Of a stretch of DNA of 64,000 nt, positions 23,913 through 34,900 are shown piece by piece. Within the stretch, counting starts at the first letter, position 1, and each line of letters starts with the position of its first letter. Origin of the DNA: Membranipora membranacea (taxonomy: Eukaryota > Bryozoa > Gymnolaemata > Cheilostomatida > Membraniporidae); assembly GCA_914767715.1 (NCBI GenBank), contig OU612066.1, positions 15,195,001 through 15,259,000 on the forward strand, given 5' to 3'. Below the pieces are notes generated by a model. It had not been told where the DNA came from and did not search any database. It saw only the letters and a program-made list of their open reading frames with translations. The position numbers and the translations under genes were made by a program.

Positions 23913-26900
23913 ATGGTGAAAAAAGGATCTAGACGCGGCCTTAACACAGGCAACACTATTAGAGATTATCGGCGTAACCCGGCCCTGCGACAGTTTCAGA
24001 AATATGGCTGTCTGGTTATGAGCGCCGACCACCAAATCCAACAAGACCTCAAGGCTAGAGAAGTTATGAGCGATGTCGTCAGCTGTTTCCCACAAAACAA
24101 ACACGGACATTCCGACGTAGAACTGTCCCTCAACAAGAAACGCCGCTGGGAATTACCTCAACAAATTGTGGAGAAGATTGAGAACGAGAGCGACAGTAAA
24201 GATGTCGAGGTAATATTCTTTTTGATGCAAACATGTCAAAAGGGATGGCATTTGATAAATATACGATATTCAAAGCTTCATTACATACATGATACTACCA
24301 CAGAGTAAGAATATGCAATGTTATAGTATCTAATAGGTTATTTTCTCTGTTCAATTAAAGTTGTCAAAACTTTATTATTACATCCATCATAATCAAGATC
24401 CAAATTTAAATTGATTTAAATTTTTTATGTTACAGATTTCAGTCATGGAGCATACTCTTCATTCCTTATCTCGCAATTCAAACTATGAATTTTGCGATGC
24501 CTATTACAACAATCAGGGCCCTGTTAGAGAATGCATAACAGACTCCGTGCATCCAATGAATGTCAGGTCAGCTAAGCAAGGTCGTCGGGATCAGGATTTC
24601 TTGAACAAAGCACAGCGAGCTCAGAGGAAGAAAGCTATACGACTTGGGCAGTATGAAGGTAAATAAAAATGAAGTTGTCTCCTCCTAAAGAAAGGCAGAG
24701 GTCAACTACAAGTTGCCTTAAACTATTTGTTATTTGTGTCCTGTCAAGCCAACCTCTATAAATAAAAAAAACCATATTAATATATACAGCAGAAGAATCA
24801 TATGCCACATTTCAAAAGAACCTGAAATTTTCATGGATGACCAAAACTAACCGACTGCCAGATAAAATTGTCGTTATGTCTAAAGATGGTCTTGTCATGC
24901 AGCTTGTATTGTTATAGTTTCTAAATTTTACTTACCGATATAATTGTATTTCTTACAGAACCGGAAATGGAAAGTTCTGGGCTTCCAAAGTGTGAATTTC
25001 ACATATCATATGGCCCTCCATCAAATGGCAATCTCTTCAAAAACCTAGTAACCCAAGGTGAGTTTATTGTTATACTTTTGTTGTCAATCTACAATCATCT
25101 TTTTGACAGAACAAATAACTTAAAAAATATGTCAAAGCAAAGAGACAAAGAAAAAAAATTACTAGTAATAAAAGTTAACAAGATTTAAAGTGCTTTGATA
25201 GTAGATGTTTAAATTGAGTAAATTTGGTAGATGTATTGGTAAGGAGTTAAAAGTTTAAAGTTACTTGTGGTTGCCACTAACACCACTGTATACCTTTTGA
25301 TTGGTCACCACGCTTAATTCTAATATTCAAATGTGTGACAGCTTTGATTGAAATGTCACTAATGCTAATTTGTTTCTTTTAGGATTTGCTCAAAGTAAAA
25401 AGAAGCTCACGCAAAGCGCAACTGGCAACTCCAAGCGATTCTTGAACCATCGGAATGACATAGACATTGATGAAGAACTAGATATCATGCGATATGACGA
25501 GTATGACACCCATTTCGAAGAAGAGAGAGACCACGAAAGTACTCAGGAGTTTTATCCTCGTCATTCACTTGTTCTCCCTCTGTCAGACTTTGCTAAACCC
25601 GCTATCAACCCATTCAGGTCTCGAATCAGGTAAGGCACATTTTAACAAAGGGCATACACTTTCTCAGTGAGGCGTCTTTAAAGCTCTTTTTGTTTTGGTA
25701 AATTATCAAGCTGTCATCTTCGACATGCTCTTCTGAATGTGATTAAAAAAATCAGAGGGCGATAACTCTTACGAGGACTGACACAATGATCATTTTCCTG
25801 TTGCAGAAGTACAGATAGCTCAGGTTCAGAGGGATCGACATGCGGTGCTACCAAAGACAGTAAAGTTTTCATAACCAACCCAAATCGCTCATACAAGAAG
25901 GAAACCAACATAGGCATGCCGTTACCTAGTCACGTGATCCCAACACAGCCATATACTCCAGATTACACTGAGGTCCTACTCAGCCAATCAGAAATGGATA
26001 TGATGTGCCTCATGAAAAATTTCGGAGAAAGGTTTTCTGAGTCTTTCTGTTCTCCCCGAGTAATCACACTTGACCTGTCTGAGGAACTCGGACTCAGTAA
26101 TGAGGAGAAGTTTCATCTGGTGCTTGTTCTACGTGCAGAAGGCAAAGATCACGACAGATACAGGTAAATTACTAACTTCTGTAGATTTATTTCATGTATT
26201 ACCTGTATAGTATTGTTTTTTTATTTAATTTTAAAACTTTCTCTCCAAAGACGTTTACATGGAATAAAAGTTTATGGTATTTGAAATCCCAGTCTTGCAC
26301 CCTTTATGACAGTGCTTCATTCCTACCTTAATGTGGTACCGCTTTTCATTCCACAGAGTTTATTGCACTGGAAGCTTCATAAATAATGATAACACAAAGA
26401 TTCAGACTCTCGTCGCTGACAAATTTCATGATCTGGTAACACTGAAGGAACTAGCTGTGAGACACGGGAGTAACATTACATCATGCAAGTAAGCATAACA
26501 CAAATATACATAGAAGTTGAAATTGCTATAATTATTACATTACATTCACTTATCTGGTATATTGATCATTCAAGATGTGTGCTCAGCTAGATTTTTTTAC
26601 ATATCAGTGAAGTTATGCGCAAGGTGTAAAACTCATGATGATGCAACACTTGACTAAAAGTTGCAAACTTGTTATATTTTGCGAGCAAAGTATGCTGATG
26701 CAATCACGGGTAATTTGTATTGACTGTCAATTCAAATCTTTACAAACTAAGAGTCTATTGTTTGTAGTGTTGCGCAGAAGAAAAATCAAAGAATGGCAGC
26801 TAAGAAACCATCATCTGACCTGACTTGGAATGTCAGCTCATCTGACCTATCACAGCTCACTGAGAGCAGCGTCAAGACCTATAAGAAGCAGGCGGAAACC

Positions 26901-29746
26901 AACGCAGCAAACCATAAGGTAATGATAAGGGCAGATTGTAAGATTTCAACATCAGTCAATCTTACACAAAGATACAACATACAGTAGAACACATACCATT
27001 GCATAACACACAGGTCTTCAGCTTCAGTTTTCTCTAGTGCAACCTCCTCATGGCCGGCCCCAGCAGCATGAAGCCACACCTGTGTGATGCTGTCCACCTC
27101 ATACCTTGACCACTCTATAACGAGAATATAATTCACTGTGGAATGTCACTAACAGCCATGGGCGTCAGAAGGGGTGCTCAGGGTGCTCAAGTGAGCACCC
27201 CTTGGGAGGTTTAAAATTTTTTTTTTCTTTAACAATTGGAACTCAATGTTTAATTATCGCTAGAGCTTTCAATCGGGGCCCGGGCAAGAGGCTGTTGCTG
27301 TTAAATATTTTTGGTATCATGCTCGGTGTTGCTCATCCATAAAAGTTGGCTGGTATGTACCAGAATGTCTCTTTTTGGGTCTCGAATTTCAAAAAATTCC
27401 CGTCCGTAGGAGGGCGCTTGGGCGCCCCTCCCGCACCCTTCCCGCTTACACATGCCACTAACTACTCCACAGCTATAAAGAGCACCCCTTGGTAAATCCT
27501 TCTGACGCCCATGCTAACAGCAATAATATCATAATAAAAAATATGTTATTTTCTATAAATTGAATTTATCTGTAATAGTACGATTAGAATTTATAATTTT
27601 TTGTCATTTCTTTTGGTAGGAATCTGTCAAAGAATTTGTTTTCATCCCTACTCAATACCAGAGAGCTATCAGCTGTAATCTGCAATGTGGAATCTGCTTT
27701 GAGGACTTGGATGCCAAAGTATTACACAGTGCGCTGCTACCATGTCAGCATTATTTCTGTAACGAGTGTTGGAGCCTGCATATCACCAAATCCATCAAGG
27801 AAGGTTCTGTCTCCATCAAGTGCCCTGAGTATGAGTGTGGGAAGACTGTTGACCCCATCTTTGTGATGGCTATGGTTGAGTTTCACAACTATGCACTCCA
27901 TGAAGCCCATCTGACTGAATTCGCATTGTTCTCCCAGAAGAAAGCAAGCTGGTGCCCAAAAGAAAAGTAAGTCTTTTAAACCTTTATTATTAGGAAATAT
28001 ACTTTTCGGAATTGCCCCCCTCTGTTAATAAAAGACGATAACTCCTTTTTGATAGTTGAAGCTATTTGCTATCACAAACCGCCTACAAACACTATCTATA
28101 TTCAATACCGTCATAGTTTCCCCTCAGAGCAAATACTATAAAACGGAACTTCTAAATGATAGGGATTGTAGCAATATTACTCAAACCGTATTTTATAATA
28201 GGCTAGTTCCATTTATTTTAGATGCAGTCGTGTGTTACATTGTGGTGATGATTTGGCCGCTATAGACGACCCAATCCCAGTCAAGTGTGATTGTGGAACA
28301 GAAAGCTGTTTCAAATGTCTTTCTGAGCCACATTGGCCTCTCAGCTGCTCACAGCTCAAAGAATACCACCAGAAACTCGCCAAAGATGGTAAGCTGATGA
28401 AAACTTTCCTTTGAATAGAAAGAAAAATAAATCTCAAGGTTTCTTGATAACAACAAACATAACTCCCAGAATCCCCCTCCCTTCTCAAAACTAGATGATA
28501 CTTTTAACCCTAAACTATACTCAAAATTTCTGATAGGTGCAATGGTATCATACCATATTATATCTCACCATTTTGATGTTGTTTCTTTCCTTTTACAGGA
28601 TTGAAAAATCTTACGACATACAAGGCTGATTGTTACATTGCTGTGAACACTAAGCCCTGTCCCACCTGTCACTACCCAATAGAGAAAGACGGAGGATGTG
28701 TTCACATGTACTGTTTCAGATGTCAGACACCATTCTGCTGGTCATGCGGACGTGCTTATGTCGGTACTGAATACTATCACACATGTAAACCTGGGGGTGT
28801 AGCAACCACTGTAAGTTATATATAAGTATGAGATTGTACTTTTTTTGACGTTAATGAAGTATGTCGTCTTTACAGCTTTTCATAGATGTCTTACCATGCA
28901 AATGATCTTTGCTGTTTTACTGCTAATGTTATTCGACAATGAACTGAAATTAGGATTAGGTTTTTTACAATTTTTTCCTTGAAATTTGATGAGCATTTGA
29001 AAAGTTGTCTTACCCTGCTATTTTTATAATAAATTCACTTCTGATATTTTACAGCTAAATGAGTTTGACGGTGGAATACCAGATTCTTCTAATACTCACT
29101 ACAATAGCGCATGTAGACACAGGATATACAAAGCTCCAAATATGAGACACAAATTCAATAAAGATGCCAGACAACTTCTAAACAACACCACTGTAAGTTA
29201 TTCATTAACAGTGAATCTCAACAGAGCAAGTGTGTTTGGAAACCTAAACTGTCAGGGCTGACATGTTGAATGACATCAGGATAGGGTGCATTGCATAATA
29301 TACCAATATTATCTTCTTGATTCTTGAAGTTTATTTTGAGCAGACAATGTCTATTGATGATTAATTAATCAAATACCCTCTTTAATTTGTAGTTCAAGTC
29401 TGCTCTCAGTGTTGCACCTATGACGAAGGAGAAATCTCTCAAGCGTTACCTGCATCAAGCTGTCGGACAAGTCTTCGATTCTCATCATTTGCTCGAATAC
29501 TGCTGCGCAACAAATTCCTACAAGAAGGGTGCTAAATACTGTCTAACCCGAATCTTCAAGCTGACTTACCATCTGGGTACACTTGAAAACATCCTGAGAA
29601 ACGCGAACCCAAACAAAACTACACTAGAGAAACTAGTCAAAAGCTACGAACATGTAAAATATAATACTGATGTACTAATGTGTGAAATTTCAGCTGCATT
29701 AAACTACGTGAAGCCAGCCAATCAGAGCTCTTCTGATTCAGAGTAA
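23913..29746 (+). CDS. Ariadne-like RBR E3 ubiquitin ligase
   Basis: Twelve coding exons: 23913-24209, 24436-24658, 24959-25057, 25383-25629, 25807-26163, 26357-26488, 26768-26918, 27620-27966, 28222-28388, 28599-28810, 29055-29192, 29393-29746. Their sum is 2,724 nt, or 907 residues, with every junction in phase. RING1 starts at ~525 (CGICFEDL...[13 protein letters not shown]). The IBR follows (CSRVLHCG...[12 protein letters not shown]...C). RING2 begins at ~694 ([20 protein letters not shown]), and its Cys near 707 in GGCVHM occupies the position of the thioester cysteine of RBR ligases, so the enzyme looks catalytically competent. The ~115-residue C-terminal exon resembles an Ariadne-type helical region and is shared with the broken copy at 1-1051. 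The first ~500 residues are acidic and unfamiliar to me. Intron 7 carries a MITE with intact target duplications. An AATAAA signal lies at 29911. Confidence 0.93.
27149..27521. mobile_element. hAT-like MITE with 8-bp target duplication
   Basis: The element occupies 27157-27513 (357 bp) in intron 7 of the RBR gene. The two ends are a 16-bp perfect inverted repeat, CATGGGCGTCAGAAGG and CCTTCTGACGCCCATG. The flanks are an identical 8-bp direct repeat, CTAACAGC (27149-27156 and 27514-27521). Eight-base duplications are typical of hAT transposons. A subterminal hairpin GGGGTGCTC...GAGCACCCC lies at both ends. There is no coding capacity. Intact duplications suggest a fairly recent insertion. Confidence 0.85.
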
Positions 29747-29910
29747 AGTGAACAGTCTTCTATTCTGTATTGACTAGATCGATTTTTCCAATTGACTCCT
29801 GTCACAATATCTACTATTTATTTTAGTGTATTATCTTTCTTTTGCTTTTTTTCACCAAAATATTTTATTTATCATGAGATTTGCGATAGTACTTCTATCT
29901 CATTCTCAAT

Positions 29911-29916
29911 AATAAA
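29911..29916 (+). terminator. polyadenylation signal of the RBR gene
   Basis: AATAAA lies 165 bases after the stop codon and is the first canonical hexamer downstream. Confidence 0.5.
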
Positions 29917-31924
29917 GAAGCAAATTGCTAGCTTATTACATTTTATTCTAATGACACAAAATCCGTATAGATATTAAAACAAACAAATTAATTGATCAAT
30001 GTATATAAATTATTAGCCTACATTACAAATTAAAGTGCAGTTCTACATGAGAATAAAAACCTTTGCTGGCGACGGGTGTTGCATGAATGGCAGCATTGTT
30101 GTTAAATACAATACAGCATTGATATACAGCCAATATCGTTAGAAATCCTTTGCTGAATCAGACTAAGTACCTAAACTATGCCTTAGCATGCAACATGGGC
30201 TGCACCGACAAACCCTCTACTATGAATTTTTCTTAAAACTGGCTATTGGTCATTTAGAACTGGACTTTTTCTGTAATGTATAGAGTTCTATGTGAAGAGT
30301 GTTAAAAGTTTTCCTCGGGCTGACATTACACTATGACTGTATGACATAATAAGATTGAGCGTACATATATCCAAATTCTATATTTTGGTTTGGATAAGAA
30401 ATAAGCCGTCTGAGCACTTAGACTACCCTATGAGCAGGGAGTTTGAGCTATGAACTAAACCTAGGTTTGGTTCATTGGTTTGAGATATGCCTTGCAGAGA
30501 AAAAGGCCTGATTGTACAGAGTTGTGTTCACTTGATAATCTCCTGAATCCCACTGCATGGAGTATCCTCATTTCTTATTTACAGTGAGCTCTTACAACAT
30601 CTCAGCGTGTCTTAATTTTGATGTTCATTTTTATTTGGTGGATATCAATTCACATGTAATTCTCCTTAAATCTGAAGAGAGTTGACCAAAACGAATGAAC
30701 ATAAATCTCAATTATCCCTCTGTGCAAGCATGCATACAGTCTAAACATCCTGTAAGAATTGTCCCTCATCATAAAGGATGCATTTGCAGTATGCATGCAT
30801 GTAAACTCATTCATCATCATTGGAATGTGACCCCTCCACTCCACCAATAATAATCAACAACCATGATGTCCATATATATATATCTATAGTATAGTATGTA
30901 TATATATTGATTTATGTTCATTAATTCATTGATCAAATCATCATTCTAACATCTAACTATCTTATCTATTAATTTATTACGTACCTTCTCACTTTTTATC
31001 TGCTATGGTTACAGTAGAGTAATAATAAGTATCTATTATTATTAATACATTGTTTATATATATATATATATGTGTGTACTATAGATTGTAAATATATATT
31101 GATATATATATATAAGTCAATTTGGTGCAGTGGTAGGATGCCTACCTCTTGAACGCCAGCCCCGGTTCGATTCTTGGTGGGGGAAGAGTTTGAAAAAACT
31201 CTGGCTGATCCCAGTCTCACGGATCAGGACCATACAAATATTGCGGGCCCCGTGTTGTGCCTAGAGCACGCACGTTAAAGACACCCCCTGCCTTTTTGTA
31301 AGAGAAGCCGAACGCAGCAAGCATTGGTAGAGGGAACCAAAAAACCTAACCACAAAACCACCAAACTTCAGATCAGATGATCCGGGGCTGCAAGTTAATA
31401 CCGCTTGCGGTTCTTTGCAGAACACATTGTTAATGTCAATGCTTAGAAAACAGTTGGATGCAGGGAGGAAACTGTATGAATTAATTTTAATGTAGGCCTA
31501 TATATAATAATACTAAAAGGTTACAAGTGCCAGATTAATTAGAACTTGTATTGAATATTGGATAATTTCTAATTAATATTTTTTTACTAATTGTTCTTAT
31601 TAATGAATGTAGGCTATTATGAAAGTTTTTTTAAATTTCACTTTAATTATCAGATCTTCATGATTTGTATACATCCCTTACATGAAATCTTTCAATATTC
31701 CTCTTCTGGCGAGTCTGCACCTCTGCAGTTACAGCAAGGGGTCCTCCCTGGTAACAGTCATTTACAGCCTAAACTTCTTTGAATGTGTATTATAATGCTT
31801 TTTTGTCTCCATCATTTCACATCAAATATTTCGTGCCGCTGCCAAATCCCATGTGAATTTGGATTACCACCAAAAGGGCCCAATATTGAACTGACTGGTT
31901 AACCTCTTACTAACAGGGGGAAGT
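29917..31924. other. intergenic stretch with AT repeats and a SINE
   Basis: No gene was seen. TA-rich microsatellites lie at about 30873-30910 and 31056-31115, directly before the SINE at 31114. A possible acceptor (TTACTAACAG) ends at about 31917, just before the start of the zinc-finger gene, suggesting an untranslated exon upstream. Confidence 0.45.
31114..31445 (+). mobile_element. tRNA-derived SINE
   Basis: The head has an A box (TTTGGTGCAGTGGTAGGATGC) and a B box (CCGGTTCGATTCTTGG) at tRNA spacing, after a TA microsatellite. The body continues through GATCCCAGTCTCACGG and GCACGCACGTTAAAGACACC. A conserved 'cacgttaaaga' text is, as I recall, found in several invertebrate SINE families, but I cannot name this one. 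No acceptor stem closes, so it is not a tRNA gene. The 3' boundary is approximate. Confidence 0.6.
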
Positions 31925-34900
31925 ATGTCTGAGAAGGACGGTTTGCGATTTACATGCCAATTTATGTTTATAGATGCAGTAGAATACCTTATAATGGAAA
32001 CAGGCATAGACTTGTCAACTGGAGTGAAAACAGAACTGCAGCCTTATGATGGCGCAAATATTCTACTTCTGCCCCATCGTCAGATCTGTGATGAGATCGC
32101 CCCAGAAGGGGACACATTTAGCGATAGCAGACACAGCTCCCTAGATAATTACAACTCATACACCTCTCCTCTAATTCAGTTTTGGCAGTGCAAGAAATCT
32201 GAAATGGAGACTATACATCCAGGTCAGTGATATGAGTTCTTATGGTTGATTCACATAATATGTGAATAAGACTTTTTCATAAGTCATAAGTTATATATAA
32301 CTATAAAAACTAATAGATTCATCTCTATAACTCATTGTTCAGGCTGCATTAACTCTGGCAGCTATAGCTTGTAGGAACAATTGTCACGTTACTAACTTGA
32401 TTGACATGTTTTACTGTCTACATGCATAGCTCCTGACCAATTCTTCCAAAGGGTCCTAGTTGCTGAAAGAACCATGCCATGTTCGTCCTTGTGAAAGGCC
32501 TTTGTCGGTAACCATAGTTCCCTAAGTTTCATATTTCAAAAATCTGACAAATTTGCCTCATCTTTACTAGGACATATTATTGGTATATGGTGCAATATGT
32601 ATTTTATAGGATCAGTTAGTGGAACTGCACCTGTCTCTGTGAAGGTGGAGAACACAGATTATCCCTCCAAACAACAGAGCGTATCACCATCAGAATCATC
32701 AGGTATCGCTGACTGTTCACCCTGGTATATGCTAGAGGGTGAAAAAGACCATCCTATAGAAATTGATATAGCAGTTGAGACAACAAGCAGCACACAGAAC
32801 AGCAATGCTATTGGTCACTCAGACTGCATGCCGTTCTCCGATGTTGAAGAGAATTCTGTTCAGAGAAAAGTCACTGTAGGTTATGAGCACAGTCGTGCAG
32901 ATTTGACACACATATATGATGGGTTAGTCAGTGTAGATGTACCTGACACTAAACCTTTAGTTCTGGTTGAGAAGTTATTAGAGATCGATATGGAAACTCT
33001 ACCACTCACTGCTGAGGCTGTCGAGATCGAGGAGGAATCTGAGGAATACCTCATCAGTGATGCTGAAACCACAACTGAAGATTTTGTAATGAGTGGCACT
33101 GAAAGTGAAAAGGTGCAAGCAATATCTGTTCAAGGGCATATCGCAGGAAAAGTTAATAGAGACGATGCTTATGATTTGTGTGCAGCTAATCATAGTGAGG
33201 AAATGGCCACTGTCAAAGAGGAGTGCATTGAGCATCTTCCAACTGATATTGTCTTGGAGAAACATGGTCGATCCAAGAATCTGAAGCCAGTCTCAAGTCC
33301 CACTGTTGTCAGATATCAGACAGCTGAACATGAAATTCCTGCATTGTTTGTCAATAATAACTGTGTGAAGCTAATAGATCACTACTGTTCATGGCCACCC
33401 AAAGAACTGAAGAAAATGAAACAGCGGAACATTAAGAATGCCTTTCAGTTGACATCCCCAGAAGAACACCCCACTGAATCTCCCTTTACTGCAGTCAACT
33501 CATCTAGCAATACTAGTCAGATCAAAGATCAGTTTCTTCTCGCGTCTCACATTACTACTAGTTGTGACCAAACAAAAGTAGACAAAGAGAATCATTCGGA
33601 AATTGGTTGTACGGGTAAATCCCAGCCCGTTATTGAGTATGGTAAAGCTGATGTTCCAACATCAGAACATTTACGCAAAAGAAAATCGATACCAGTGACA
33701 GAACCTCTGTTTTGCGAATCCTCTGAAGTAGGGAAACCTTCATTTACTCTAAAACTCAAGCTCAAACTGTCCAATCAGGGAAGGGACGCTGTCATAGTTC
33801 CTACTGTAGAAGGCGCTGATATATCAGAAATGACTACTATCAAATACCGGCTCACTTCACATAATTCAGCTCCTAATGAAGAGCAAATTGAGTCTTTTAA
33901 ATTAGCACTAGATAGCTTGAGTGAGTCTTCAGATAGTCTGAGTAAGGCCTTAGATGGTGCAAGGAAGACTCCAGATGACCCAAGTAAAGCACTAGATAGC
34001 CCAAGTAATACTCGAGAAAGTGTGCATAAGACATCAGAAAACTCAATTGCAACTCCGAATAACCCCAGTAAGACTTCAGATACCCCAAGTATAACACCAG
34101 ATAGCCAGAGTATTAGTCAAGCCAGGCAGTGTGAGTCTCTAGACAAGCAGAGTGGGACTCCAAATAACCTGAGTAATACTCCAGAGAGCCCAAGTAAGAC
34201 TTTCGAAAACGTGAGTAAAACAACAGGTAGCCGAATTGAAACTCCAGATGTTCAGAGTACAGCACCAGATATCCTCACTAAAATTCCAGAAAACCCAAGT
34301 AAGACTACTGATAGCCCGAGTAAGACTCCAGATAGCCTGAGTAAGACTCCAGATAGCCCGAGTAAGACTCCAGATAGCCTGAGTAAGACTTTCGAAAACG
34401 TGAGAAAAACAACAGGTAGCCGAATTGAAACTCCAGATGTTCAGAGTACAGCACCAGATATCCTCACTAAAATTCCAGACCCAAGTAAGACTACTGATAG
34501 CCTGAGTAAGACTCCAGATAGCCCGAGTAAGACTCCAGATAGCCTGAGTAAGACTTTCGAAAACGTGAGAAAAACAACAGGTAGCCGAATTGAAACTCCA
34601 GATGTTCAGAGTACAGCACCAGATATCCTCACTAAAATTCCAGACAACCCAAGTAAGACTACTGATAGCCCGAGTAAGACTCCAGATAGCCTGAGTAAGA
34701 CTCCAGATAGCCCGAGTAAGACTCCAGATAGCCCGAGTAAGACTCCAGATAGCCCGAGTAAGACTCCAGATAGCCTGAGTAAGACTCCAGATAGCCCGAG
34801 TAAGACTCCAGATAGCCCGAGTAAGACTCCAGATAGCCCGAGTAAGACTCCAGATAGCCCGAGTAAGACTCCAGATAGCCTGAGTAAGCCTCCAGATAGC

